Counted from the stretch's first letter, positions 53,346-64,000 are shown. The stretch: 64,000 nt of DNA from Piezodorus guildinii (GCA_023052935.1 CM041293.1:152271474-152335473), one strand, 5' to 3'. Notes: generated by a model not told the origin, from the letters alone. Translations and numbers: made by a program.

Positions 53346-55025
53346 ATGGTCAAATACAAAAAAAAAATTAAAGTAAAAAACTAAACAAATTAATGTAAAA
53401 CCATATTACTTATTTTAATTAATTATTACTTTTAAATGCATTGCTCTTTTAACGAGTTTCGTTAAAACTAATTCTTACTTAGTAATTAAAACTTTTATAA
53501 CCAAAAAAAGCACATTTATTATGTTCATACAAGCTTTATCAACAACATTAAAAAAAACATATGTTTTATTTACAGGTAGGTTACTTTTTGGTTAGCCACC
53601 TGGTACACATTTTATAAAATATATAAAAATAAATTTAATAAACATATCAAAAATATTCACAACCAAAAATATCAATTAGACAAATTATGTGACCAAGTGG
53701 CTAACGCGATTTATGCCTGCGAGTGGTACGATTAACTGAAGGTTAGGGTACCCACTCCGCTACACTCTGTTCTTGAGTACCATATCAAGCCGGATTAGTC
53801 ACAATCAGTCAGTTTGTGACAAATTCTAATGATGAGAGAATATTATAAACTAAGTCTAAAGCCTGATGGATTTTAATTCATGTTTAACAATTGAAAAGTG
53901 TCTAGAATATTGTTACAAACTGTTGAAGAGGGAGTGAGGTTGTGTCGGACTTCATAATATCAAAGTGGGATCGATTTCTCCCAACCTGGTTGTACAACTC
54001 TGGATTGAATATGCCAACCTGCCCCGTAACGGTCCAACATCGTCACCAACACAACCAAGTTGCACAACAGGTCTTAACGTGTATGGGGGCCATTAGAAAC
54101 TCTATGATACTGAAATGCAATAAAATTGTCTAATTATGTGACATAAATGTATCATTGATCGCATTAATGGCACTAATAAAATGCATTAAAATTGTACTTC
54201 CGGCAATCTTTCCTAAAGCACCATGTAAAACGATAGAGAAGAAAATAAATCGAGAAAAAGAATCGCAGAAACACATAAAGGAAGGAGTTTTCTGAGGTAA
54301 CACTAGAAGGGTTTTATAGCCGAAAGGGTTTAGGAGAGGTAAGCAGAGGTAGCAAATCACCCACGGGAGGAAATTCAACCTGCGTTAAAAATCATATTAT
54401 CAAAAGCTGTCTTTATAAGTTTTTTGCACTAATTATATAATCGAATACATAATTCAAGACGATAAGGAAGTAGATTAGACGAATAATTTAAAATTTAAGT
54501 AGCTTCTTTAATAGCGAGCGAATACCTTAAAAGTTAATTAGCACTAAACCAACTGGTTGGCGTCCAAGTGGAGGAACCGAGACGTTAGTGGGAAGATGAC
54601 GTTAATCTTATATATTTAGACTTAGATAAGATGGAATAATGTGGAAAAAATGCTGAATCATCAATGACCTTTATTTATTTATTAAGCAGTTTCTTAACAT
54701 ATGTAAAAAATTATTTAAAAAAAAAAATAGAATGACATATACACAGGGAAAAATGGACCAATCCTTTTGAACTCTTCTAGTTTTAATTAATTTTGCCGCT
54801 CAACATTTTTGTTTTCCATGGTGTTTTTACTAATTATTCTCTTTCTTTTCCTGAATTCCTGAATTGAAAACGTGGATAAAAAAAAATTCTGACAAATACT
54901 TTGATATTCGTAGCTTCAGCTTTGTGGCTAAAAACGTGTGTTGGGAAAACCTCTCTAACTCGGGTTATTTTGAAGAAATCAGATCAAAACAAGAGATAAC
55001 AATATGATAAGGGTGTGTTTCACAT
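53346..55025. other. no recognised gene; one SINE-C-like relic
   Basis: 53690-53785 has CAAGTGGCTAACGCGATT, a tRNA-like A box, without a good B box. Two patches (53940-54120, 54240-54380) are GC-richer. Short frames there show no domain. Confidence 0.4.
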
Positions 55026-55165
55026 TTTTACTTTCACTTACAATATATAGTAAGGGGAAGTATTGCGATCGTGAAAATTTTCGAATTCCAGTTTTCAACG
55101 GAAATACACGTTTTAGGGTCCCCTGGTTCCAAACAACCAAGTCCCGAAAAAAGGTCTGTGTGTGT

Positions 55166-55213
<48 letters not shown>

Positions 55214-55970
55214 TAACTCTCGGGCGGAAACGGTAAGTCCTATGAAACTGAAATTTCATATATAAGACAACTATACGTCCGAGACGTGACAAAACTTTTT
55301 TCATCAAAATGAGCTTACCAGAAGAGGCACTTTATACCATGCATTTTGCACCTTTTTTCGATTTTCTCGAAAACGGTTCCGACGATTTTGATTAAACTCG
55401 CTATATCGATGTAAAATTTAATGGGCTCTAATATCATGTAGGTTTAATTTGGATAAAAATGGTCTGACAGGGCTTAAATGCCGATATTTTAAATTTTCTT
55501 CCCCTAAAGTACCTTTAATTTTGTAGATTCAATAAAAATAGCTATATTATCTTGTTAACGCTGATAAAAAACAGGTAAATATATAAATTGAATAAATTCG
55601 ATACCCAACCAAAGGAGAAAACAGAAAAAAATATTTTTTTAATGCAATTTTTCGTTTTTGAACATAAGAGCAGTAATATACATGCATGATATACCGTTGG
55701 AAAGCTAAAGATTTTAGAAAAAATATTATCTCATACACAAGCTTTTAAAAGTTAATAGAGAGTAATAAAAAGCCGATAAAATTAACTGATTCTTTTAGAT
55801 AATAATATAATAGATTTTTTAATTAAACACATGTTTCTATAGAAATTTAATTTAATTTAATTAATTCTTTAATAGTTTCACGTATTTTTATCTCTAACTG
55901 TATTTGAAAAATCTTTTATTGATTTTAAAAATGGAGGTAAGTGAAAGTCGTGTGTTGCTCGCACCAGATT
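55026..55970 (+). repeat. HINE-like element, best full-length copy
   Basis: A non-coding element of about 945 bp. SubTIRs: ACTTTCACTTAC at 55030-55041 and its exact complement GTAAGTGAAAGT at 55937-55948. The right end extends ~22 bases further to GTTGCTCGCACCAGATT, which in other copies reads GCGCGCACCAGAT. A (TG)n core lies at 55157-55212. The body contains ACCATGCATTTTGCACC, CGCTATATCGATGTAAAA and ATATACCGTTGGAAAGC. Three short frames over the TG core are not genes. Subterminal inverted repeats with an internal microsatellite recall DINE-1/HINE elements, which are moved by Helentrons; a MITE is the alternative. Confidence 0.8.
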
Positions 55971-56500
55971 TTTTGGCTTCACAATACCTTATCTACATAG
56001 TAAAAAAATTAAGTTATAAATTCTTGAAAATAAATAAAAATGAGACATTTAGCGAGTTAAAAGCCCATTAAGGAAGAGATACATTTGATTATTTTTTCTC
56101 ACATAGCTTAATCATAATCCTACTTCCTTTACAACTTTTGATCTTGAGAAAATAGCCCTTATTCCTAACAAATTTTAAAAATTCATTTTTCGCAATGTTT
56201 ACACGAAAATATCTCAGAAGGGACTGTGAAACTCATTCAGATCACACATCTATATGATGAGTAAAAGTTACATAAATTCTGTGACTCAGAATCAGATTGT
56301 CCAATAGTTGAAAAATTCTTCTCGTAGAAAAAAAAGTTTTCCTTAAAAATTATTAACTCCAGTAATTTTGCACATTTCCGATCAAAACAAAAAGAAGAAT
56401 TTAGTTAAAAGTATTATCTACGTTTTGGTCCTTACAAGGAATTACCTAAGTAGCGATTTTTTTTTAAATTAGCAGAATACATGACTATTAGCGCGCTATA
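55971..56500. other. no recognised gene
   Basis: AT-rich spacer. Confidence 0.5.
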
Positions 56501-56501
56501 A

Positions 56502-56765
56502 AAAGAAAGGTTAGAAAGGAGTCTCACTCTAACTCTCTTAACATTTTTTCCTTGTACAGACTCATTCAGAGGTTCTCCAGCTTCCAGTGACGTGAAGGAG
56601 CAGGATGTATTAAATTATCCCATAGCCCTCTGGATCGGAACTAGCAAAAACCTGGATCACTGCCTCCATGATAAATTGCTGTGTATTAATGACTCGTCGG
56701 TCTCATTTGTCATTGAGGTCTTCCTACTGCCTCACCAGGGAAAAGCTCAGGCATTTCATAGATAG
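56502..56765 (+). other. unrecognised open frame behind a splice-acceptor-like tract
   Basis: The frame is open from 56502 to TAG at 56763-56765 without an ATG. TTTTTTCCTTGTACAG ends at 56559; the 67 codons after it include SPASSDVKEQDVLNYPIALW, NLDHCLHDKLL and VSFVIEVFLLPHQGKAQAF. GC content is higher than in the flanks. It would fit a last coding exon, but I recognise no domain. Confidence 0.25.
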
Positions 56766-57934
56766 GGTCAGAGGGTATCTGATAACTGCCTATTAAGAAA
56801 ATTTAGAAAATTTTTCTCCTTATATCTATATTCACGCCTGTCAGAATGTATCTGACAATCAGCAAATGTGCAGTACAAATTGAGATCAGGCATGGTAGGC
56901 ATGAAGAAGGAAAATGCCCAGCAGCACCCCTTTCATGGCTTTATTTTATCCGAGGAGGTCCCTCATCCAGCCTCTCTTTAGCCTTCTTCTGATTGGCATT
57001 TGAACTATTGACATGTCGTTAATCAGTCTATTGTCGTGTCCGTTAAGTTTACTGTGAAAACGAGTATAGAGTGTTCGTATATGTTGGTCAACTGTTAATT
57101 CATCTACGTTAATCGCCCTACGACTGTTATTGATAAATTTCGTGCTTCATATTTTATTAGACAACAAATGAGTTTAAAATTTGTCTTATTGTAACAAACA
57201 AATGTAATAATTTGATATTATAAGTTAATTTCATCCATGATTTGCATTAAGTATAAGACAAGATTCGACCATGCTGTAAGTTTAATGAACAACGTCCGAA
57301 GACGATTTATATAGATGTAAAATATATGTTATGTCCAATGTAAAAACTGAATCACAAATCTTACATGTTATTAGAATTATATCCATAACACAACAGCAAA
57401 TTCCTTACAACAATTATCGGACTAAAGAAATAAATTGAATATTAGAGGGTTGGTTGCCAAAGGATTCTCCCATCAGAATAAATTATAGTGGCACACATGT
57501 GTATTGATTTCGAAAATGTCTTCAATATATTCTTGAAATAGAATCGAACGTAAGCCACTAAACTAAGGAAATTTATTAAATTTAAAAAAGTAAAATATTA
57601 CCGATCTTTAAGCTTAGTATGCAATATATAAATAGCTCTTTATAACGTAGAGACACATTTTGCAGTGTAAGTAGGGAACATATATTTTATTTTACTACAC
57701 TATCGTAAAATAGGATTTGTGGCTTCGATTTACATAGATTTTCAAGCAACGGGGAAAATATCTACAAATACATCTAGAACTGCCTTACCTTTTCCGATCG
57801 CCTACATATCAGGCACATATTCTTTATTTTTTATTAAACGTTTACGACTTCAATAATGTGTATGATAAGACCCATCTAATATTTAGCAGTAATTTAATAG
57901 TGTCAATGATCAATCGACGGTAATAGTAATTACC

Positions 57935-57936
<2 letters not shown>
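56766..57936. other. no recognised gene
   Basis: 56800-57080 is of ordinary composition, the rest AT-rich. Nothing assignable. Confidence 0.45.

Positions 57937-58009
<73 letters not shown>
57937..58009. repeat. T-run of about 70
   Basis: An uninterrupted T tract, the longest homopolymer in the window. Minus-strand poly-lysine frames over it are artefacts. Confidence 0.95.
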
Positions 58010-58013
<4 letters not shown>

Positions 58014-58350
58014 GTTGGAATTCTATATTGCAATACAAAACGTAGCCAAATTTAATAAAATATTTTGACCTTAAAAAAAAAAAAAAAGAGGCGACAAAAA
58101 ATCTTTTTAGTTGGAATATCAATCACTGTCAACCCTGACGTTTTCCACTTTCCCTGATCCGAAATGTGAATCAACTGTAAGAAGGAATCGTTCACTGCTA
58201 AGTGCAAAATATTGCTCTAAACCCTGAATTTCCAACACCTCACACTTATATAAATAAAATTATGTATATATAATTTTAGAGCATATTAAAGTATAAAAAT
58301 ATTTTATTATTTAATATAATATCCGTCTACCATATATATATATATATATA

Positions 58351-58412
58351 CATAGAGAGGCGTTCAATATTTGTTGAAACTCTAATTGTCATTAAGTATT
58401 AGACTGGTGTTG

Positions 58413-58480
<68 letters not shown>

Positions 58481-58545
58481 TAGAGAGGCGTTCAATATTT
58501 GTTGAAACTCTAATTGTCATTAAGTATTAGACTGATGTTGTATGT
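58351..58545. repeat. 67-bp direct repeat around (TA)n
   Basis: CATAGAGAGGCGTTCAATAT starts at 58351 and again at 58479; the two 67-bp copies differ at about one base and are separated by a (TA)n tract. Confidence 0.9.
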
Positions 58546-58683
58546 ATATATATATAAATAATTATTGTAATTATTTGTATGTGTAAAAACATATTTATGA
58601 ACATATGTTCAATTGTTTTGTTTAATGAATCTGTGTTGTACAGTTAAGGGTTATTTACTTGTAATTTAATTATTTTTTATTTT

Positions 58684-58757
58684 AGATTTTAGCACATTTG
58701 CTGATTGTAATATTTTTTACAGATGTAAATAAAATTTAAGTGACAAAAAAAAATTGT
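58684..58757 (+). mobile_element. LINE-C 3' tail, solo
   Basis: AGCACATTTGCTGATTGTAA and ACAGATGTAAATAAAATTTA, then an A-run; the same tail as 1535-1600. It lies inside the left LTR. Confidence 0.8.
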
Positions 58758-58924
58758 CTTTGTGAAATAATAAAATCTGTTAAAGCCAACTTACAAATTA
58801 AATTACAACATATAACTTATAGTATGGAATCAAAATTATATGTCCATATAGTCAAAAGGGATTCCGGCGAATATCAGTTGGTCGGATTTTGCTAAGATAA
58901 ATTGCTATGGTATACTTTACTAGA

Positions 58925-59370
58925 TGAATGTCAAGATCTAAAGGTACATGCAGTATTGTTAGCCCAAGGAGTCATCAAAACGCAGTCTCAGCAATTAGAC
59001 CAATCGGTGGATCCCGACAGGTAGGCGTTAGGTTAGGTCCTAATATAAAAGGGGAATATTTTGACGAGGACGGGAATCTGTATTTCAAAAATATTCCTCC
59101 AGAAAGAGCTTTGAGATGAATAAAATCAGTATTGATAAAAACAGAAGAGATTACGAATTTAAAATAGGAGACCTAGTCTATGTGGAGAACGGAAATAAAA
59201 TGAATAGAAGAAAGTTGGATAGAGTTAGAGTGGGCTCATTCAAGATTTTAAAGAGGATCTCATAGTCAATAAACGAACTTGGTTGTAGAAAAAGGAAAAT
59301 GGTATCAAATTTATTCCAAGCCAACAAGTTGTCATTTTATCCTAGTGAGAAACTGATTGCATGGGAAGGA
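58925..59370 (+). pseudogene. LTR-retrotransposon integrase, C-terminal domain
   Basis: Frames give DEDGNLYFKNIPPERALR, stop, then NKISIDKNRRDYEFKIGDLV, YVENGNKMNRRKLDRVRVGS, FKILKRIS, stop, and SNLFQANKLSFY. 'FK.GD.VyV......rKLd....GpF.I...is...y' is the pattern of the integrase C-terminal domain of Gypsy- and related elements. At least three stops break it. The catalytic core and the rest of Pol are missing. Confidence 0.75.
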
Positions 59371-59388
59371 TATGTAATTATTTGTTTG

Positions 59389-59698
59389 TGTAAAAACATA
59401 TTATAGGTGGAATAGTCAGGAATCAGTCATTTTTAAAAAGTTTTTAATTTTGCCAACGTTTCGGCTCAAGCTTGTGAGCCATCATCAGGGCATTACTGAG
59501 CCATGTCCAAGCATAAACCCTAGTTTATCAATAGTTTATGCTTGGACATGGCTCAGTAATGCCCTTTGGATGATGGCTCACAAGCTTGAGCCGAAACGTT
59601 GGCAAAATTAAAAACTTTTTAAAAATGACTGATTCCTGACTATTCCACCTATAATAGTTTCTACAGTCGACTATACACCCTCAATGTAAAAACATATT
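59389..59698. mobile_element. Penelope-like foldback unit with 14-bp TSD
   Basis: Insert 59403-59684 between TGTAAAAACATATT at 59389-59402 and 59685-59698. It is a near-perfect inverted repeat: each arm runs from TATAGGTGGAATAGTCAGG through the hammerhead-like core to AAGCATAAAC, with a centre near 59527. The minus-strand core is intact (59457-59488: CTGATGA, stem GGCTCA/TGAGCC, GAAACG); the plus-strand core (about 59566-59598) carries extra bases in CTGATGA. Confidence 0.75.
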
Positions 59699-59799
59699 TA
59701 TGAACATATGTTAAATTGTTTTACTAAAAGAGTTTGTGTTGTACAGTTAAGGGTATTTACTTCAATATTACTTTAATTATTAAAATCTGTTAAAATCAA

Positions 59800-59803
<4 letters not shown>

Positions 59804-59882
<79 letters not shown>
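59804..59882. repeat. (TA)n and T-run
   Basis: About 17 TA units then about 44 T. Confidence 0.95.
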
Positions 59883-61050
59883 CTCACTTCCTTCAATTCT
59901 CTATAGGATAATAGAAATCTGGTAATCATAAATTTGTACGGCGGACAGTTTTTGGGAGAGATAATATTTTGTTTTTAGTGGAATACCAAGGGTAATTATA
60001 TAAAAAAACTAAACGAAAAGTTCTCATACTAGGCTTATTTGTGATTTTCCTTCGTTTGCTTTTATTTTTCATTTTAATAATTCCAATAAAATTCACTATT
60101 CCAGAAAGCTTAAAGACAGTTTTTTCTTAAATAATAACCCAGATATCGGAGAATAGCATCTCTTATGTTTGTGTTGACCATAAAACATTTTTTTTTTGTT
60201 GTTCATTGAAGGTTTCTTGATCCCGGACATTTTTTATTTTTTATTATAACCGAGTTTTAGGGGTTATTAATTACATCTCTTATAACTTCTCGCTATACGA
60301 TATAGATCTTTTTTACCCTTGCTTATCGCGGTTTACTGATTCAAAAACTCTCCACATATTTTCCTTATCTATAAAACTGACAGAGTTATAGGGGTATATT
60401 TAGGTAACATTTCTATTTTTTTTTTCTGTTTATGTTGAATCCGCGGTGTACTAATATTAAAACTCTTTAGACTTTTGTCTCTGTCTTCGAAAATAACTGG
60501 TTTATATTATAGTCCCAGAGGTGATTTTGAGGAGAGAGGAATTAATTTTTTGGTAGATTATAAAGGTTCATTATTGGAAATAATAAACCAAAAACTTAAG
60601 GTTGGTGTTATCACGGCCAAATAATCACCGAATACAAGTGTTACATTTGCAATAGTGGGTGGGTCCTTTATACTGTAGTAAACCTTTAGGGTCTATAATA
60701 GTACAGGTTTACCTCTTAATTAAAGAAACTGCTTTCAAATGTAATAAAATAATGATTTTTTTTTCTATTGTGAAGCGAATAAAAGGAATCAAATTATATT
60801 AAAATATTTTAAAAGCTGTAAAAATATCAATTTACTCCAGCTACATTTTTAAGCTGAGAGAATAGACCAAGGGCAAAGAGAATGATTAAATGCGAGGCAT
60901 AAGGAAGGACTCAGCATTACACCTTGTCCTTTTTGATAAATTAGTAGGTAAAGAACGGAGAATTCACCCACCTATAAGAATGTTTATATGAAAAGCTGGG
61001 TCTAGGTAGAATTGTACGTATTTGTTCTACGTCTTCAATAAATCTATGAA
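59883..61050. other. no recognised gene
   Basis: T-rich DNA with no assignable frame. 60545-60595 shares a repeat with 135-185. Confidence 0.5.
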
Positions 61051-61052
61051 TC

Positions 61053-61912
61053 TTTTTACTTTCGCTTACCAATTTATGAAATATGTAGTAGTAAGGGAAG
61101 GTATTGCGATCGTGAAAATTTTCGAATTCCAGTTTTCAACGGAAATACATGTTTTAGGATCCATTGAGTCCAAATAACCAAGTCCCGCAATAAGGTCTGT
61201 GTGTCCGTGTGTATGTGGTAACTCTACCGAAAAGTCGTACGGAACTGAAATTTCATATTTAAGACTACTATACGCCCGAGATGATACAGCAACTGTTTCA
61301 CTTAAATCGGCTGCCCATAAGTCCTACTTTATCCCAAGGATTTAGCACCTTTTTACGATTGTCTCAAAAATGGCTCCAAAGATTTTGATTAAACTAGCTA
61401 TATCGATGTAAAATTTAATAGGCTTTATTACCATGTAGATTTCATTCTGATTGAAAAAGTCTGACGAGGCTTAAATGCAGATATTTTAAATTTTCTTCTT
61501 CCAAAGTACCTTTAATTTTGTATATTTTATAAAAATAGGCATATCATCTTATTACCATTGATAAAAAACTAGTAAATATATAAGTTGAACGGATTCGATA
61601 TCCAACTGAAGGAGAAAACCGAAAAAATATTTTTTTAATGCAATTGTTTCACCGCTTGGTCACTGGGTGGCGCTGTCATCGCCGGACGCCCCAAGAAGTA
61701 CTAACACGGAGTGATGTAAAAAAAAAAAAAAAAACTTGCTGAATCTCATAGATGATATAATACATATTATTTAATAAAACACATCTTTCTATAAAAATGA
61801 AATGTTAATAATTCTTTAACAATTTATTTTCGTTACTAAATTTGTTTAAAAATTCTTAAATTGATGTTAATAACAGAGGTAAGTAAATGTCGTGAGTTGC
61901 GCGCACCAGATA
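61053..61912 (+). repeat. HINE-like element, near full-length, with an insert
   Basis: SubTIRs ACTTTCGCTTACC (61058-61070) and GGTAAGTAAATGT (61878-61890). The right end reads GTTGCGCGCACCAGATATT. Body as at 55026, but the TG core is short (61198-61216). A poly(A)-ended insert lies at about 61646-61733. Confidence 0.85.
61646..61733 (+). mobile_element. short poly(A)-ended insert of unknown family
   Basis: About 70 GC-rich bases (TGGGTGGCGCTGTCATCGCC and GGACGCCCCAAGAAG) followed by a 17-A run interrupt the HINE body. It looks retroposed; no other copy is seen. Confidence 0.45.
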
Positions 61913-62575
61913 TTTTAAATAGTGACTAATGTAGTTTAGTGAGTTGTTATTTGAAGGTCTTCTGTCGAAGTTTATTCCAAGACAAATTAAAATATTAAAA
62001 ACATTTTACCTTTCAAAACGTTAAAGACGTAGAATAGCCCAGCAAACGAGGCATTAGCATATTTTAAGACAATCGGAATACGAGAACAAGTTTGAGAGGA
62101 AGGGAGGAAGGAATAAGCCAGCTAAAGTTGACAGAAACTGGGAAGTGTAAACCTGCTCTTGAGGAAAGGAAAAGATTCCATGGCAGATTTATCCTCGGCT
62201 TTGCCCAGTTTTAAACTCTTCCCTCGAGATAAATTTTGTTAGTTGTTCTCCTTCTGGGACTTAGCAGGTCGCAATAATTAATCTTTCCGCAAGATTATAA
62301 AATAAGAGTAGGAGGAAGACTTTCCCTAAAAGATATGTTATCTGACAGTATTTTGAAACGTCATTATAATGAATGTTTTCCGATAACACTTTAACTAAGA
62401 AAAGCTGAGAATTATTGTAATTGATCAGATTTTTTTTTCTAAATTAATAAATTGAGATAATGTCAAAGCGCATTATCAATGTATATGTGTAATACCACAG
62501 TACACCCCTGATTACATACTATATTCAGACTCTGAAACCTCTCCCCTCTACAATCATACTTTTTTTTTTTATTTA
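61913..62575. other. no recognised gene
   Basis: 62040-62280 is of ordinary composition without a recognised frame; the rest is AT-rich. Confidence 0.45.
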
Positions 62576-62579
62576 TACT

Positions 62580-63055
62580 AATTACAACTGTATTAAAGAA
62601 CACAATAAGTAAATATGAGAAATGAAAAAAAAAAGTCATGAAAATGTCTTGAGAAATAACTACCCAGTGGTAGCACTTCACTATTTTAACTCAGTAGGTA
62701 TATCTAAGGAAGATAGATAAGTGGGTTTGTATGGACAGGGAGATTAGAATGAAAAGAGGAGTATCTATCACGGGCTATGTCTTCAACAAATGGGATGTTA
62801 AGGTCATTATGAACAAAATAAGGAACATTCAGGATTTTGCGAAGGATTTGGGAATGTAAGGACTGGATGCGGGAGGAATTAGGTGGTATCGTAGAGCCCC
62901 AAAGCTCGATTCCATATGTCCAAATAGGTCTGATAATAGTGATGTAAATGAGTCTTTTCTAATATACTGGAAGTTTTGAACGTTTGTCTAGTAAGTGTTG
63001 AAGTAATCGATATTTTCAAGCAGTTTCTTGTCGTTTCAGTCTTGTGTGACGATAC
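62580..63055 (-). mobile_element. LINE-B 3' region
   Basis: Plus-strand landmarks AGTGGTAGCACTTCAC, GGATGTTAAGGTCATTATG, GACTGGATGCGGGAGGAATT, CCATATGTCCAAATAGGTC, GTAAGTGTTGAAGTAATCG match 37795-39330 without the PLE insert. Coding frames are broken. It is cut by the next LINE. Confidence 0.75.
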
Positions 63056-63776
63056 AATTATATTACTATATACTTTAAAATTACATCTAAAATATATCCG
63101 TACAGTATTAGAAAGCCACCCTGCAAGTACACTAACAAATTTCTTAGCACTAGTTATAATAGAAAAAAATATATAATGGTATATGCAAATAATGAAAATA
63201 GGTGACCAACTGCAAATAAAAATTAATAAAGAAAACATTAAAACAATGAATCCGGACTACTTCATTAATCAAATGGAAACAAAAATCCGAGCAGAAATGA
63301 TAACCGCAGCCAGCAATACCCAATTTCATAGGTTCTATGCAAAACTTGATCCTAAAAAGGCAATTTCCTACATCAATCACAACAAACTTAGTCTCTACAA
63401 TAAATCTATGATAATTAAAGCAAGAGGAGAACCTGTGCTATGTGCAACCTTAATGTGCCACTTTTTGGCAATATGTCCTGTCTTAAAGGAGTTCAGGATA
63501 AAATATTTAGGGAAATTTATGCCAACTCCAGAAGAAGTGATAGATAGATTAAACGGGCTAGATTGGATTAACCTTGCAGCATACTTAAATAAATCATTCA
63601 AATACAGAAATTTTTTGGTCCAGCATTTTAATTATTAAATTTTTACAATCAATAAAAATTGATCATAACATTACTAAAAATCAAAATAATTATCATCAAA
63701 ACTAGAAAAAAAAAAGGGGGGCAACACGACAGACGGCTTGACGCCGTTGTCTAGTGGGCTTTGATTTAAAAAAAAA
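63056..63776 (+). mobile_element. LINE 3' end with RNase H-type C-terminus
   Basis: A plus-strand LINE end: ORF2 C-terminus, a short 3' UTR, an A-run with GGGGGG (63705-63720), then GACGGCTTGACGCCGTTGTC (hairpin-forming) and a final A-run at 63768-63776. It is 5'-truncated into LINE-B. It is unlike the tails of LINE-A, B and C. Confidence 0.6.
63183..63638 (+). pseudogene. LINE ORF2 C-terminal fragment
   Basis: A 151-codon open frame. Just upstream, in the preceding frame, TVLESHPASTLTNFLALVII resembles the second RNase H helix. The frame itself has KIRAEMITAASNTQFHRFYA, ATLMCHFLAICPVLKEFRIK, KFMPTPEEVIDRL and WINLAAYLNKS: an 'H-x4-CP' region followed by a short helical end, as in I-group LINEs. 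The WIPGH-type box of RNase H appears lost between the two frames. No genuine start codon. Confidence 0.55.
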
Positions 63777-64000
63777 TGTTAATACTATTCTGTATATTAT
63801 GTAAATCAAGCATTTATTCATCCATTCATTTATAATGCTAAATCGAATTATCAATATATTATTAAAATTTGACAACGCTGCTTCGAAGATGTCTTATCAA
63901 GAGAATGGATCCTTTCTCCCATTAAAGACTATATCCTAGGATACCTTTACTGAACCATTAACTCCCAGCTCCCTCCATATATCCACAGTCGTTCTGCAAT
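63777..64000. other. no recognised gene
   Basis: Nothing assignable. Confidence 0.5.

Larger units (their letters stand above)
58564..59800 (+). mobile_element. internally deleted LTR retrotransposon, both LTRs invaded
   Basis: Two direct repeats start TGTAATTATTTGT or TAATTATTTGTATG, include AAAACATATTTATGAACATA and TGTGTTGTACAGTTAAGGG, and end AAAATCTGTTAAA(A/G)(T/C)CAACT. Copy 1 is 58564-58795, split by a LINE-C tail; copy 2 is about 59373-59800, split by a PLE unit. The short interior holds an integrase C-terminus. The order LTR, integrase end, LTR fits a large internal deletion. LTRs are about 150-170 bp once the insertions are removed. Confidence 0.6.

Noticed and set aside
55004..55307. 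Three overlapping frames over the TG core
   Set aside because: They lie within a non-coding HINE-like repeat and consist mainly of CV/HT dipeptides.
55026..55970. Canonical Helitron
   Set aside because: No CTRR-type 3' end; the subterminal inverted repeats fit HINE/Helentron better.
57842..58122. Poly-lysine frames on the minus strand
   Set aside because: They are the translation of the long T-run.

Overview
This window is AT-rich, intron-or-intergenic eukaryotic DNA from an invertebrate, most likely an arthropod (probably an insect). The evidence is the mix of repeats: Jockey-type and I-type non-LTR retrotransposons (LINEs), mariner DNA transposons, tRNA-derived SINEs, Penelope-like retroelement (PLE) pieces, relics of LTR retrotransposons, and long A/T, TA and TG runs. 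I see no bacterial operons, rRNA genes, true tRNA genes or CRISPR arrays. The only host-gene candidates are weak: a possible ionotropic-receptor-like exon (43110-43314, minus) and two unrecognised open frames (48168-48473 minus, 56502-56765 plus).

Layout. 0.7-1.6 kb: 5'-truncated LINE ('LINE-C'). 1.7-4.4 kb: SINE and decayed or tandem copies of a non-coding Helentron/HINE-like repeat. 5-8 kb: SINEs and LINE tails. 8.68-13.48 kb: a full-length Jockey-like element ('LINE-A') with a perfect 12-bp target-site duplication (TSD), intact ORF1, and ORF2 broken by one frameshift. 14-17 kb: HINE and LINE pieces. 17.2-19.4 kb: LINE-A fragment, then an RNase H-bearing I-like LINE holding a SINE. 22-27.6 kb: HINE, SINE, mariner, a probable LTR-integrase relic, another SINE and an I-like LINE inside a HINE. 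28-31.6 kb: fragments of other LINEs. 31.68-35.71 kb: second long LINE-A, minus strand, 14-bp TSD, one nonsense codon in ORF2. 36-37.7 kb: HINE and mariner. 37.8-44.3 kb: 'LINE-B' fragments and four PLE-derived units with hammerhead-like motifs. 44.4-48 kb: HINE copies and a mariner nested in an older mariner. 49-55 kb: SINEs, LINE tails and a HINE split by a LINE-A. 55-56 kb: the best full-length HINE. 58.3-59.8 kb: an internally deleted LTR retrotransposon whose two LTRs were each invaded. 61-63.8 kb: HINE, LINE-B and an I-like LINE end.

How it works together. Nothing here forms a host pathway. The window is a record of successive insertions: several are dated relative to each other by exact TSDs (LINE-A into an older LINE; SINE into I-like LINE; PLE into LINE-B and into an LTR; LINE-A into HINE; mariner into mariner). 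LINE-A is the only family close to coding competence. HINEs, SINEs and the deleted mariners lack complete genes and would have depended on proteins supplied elsewhere. The strongest 'system-like' signals are the HINE-like family with subterminal inverted repeats and a microsatellite core (14 partial or whole copies), and the PLE-type units carrying hammerhead-ribozyme-like cores.
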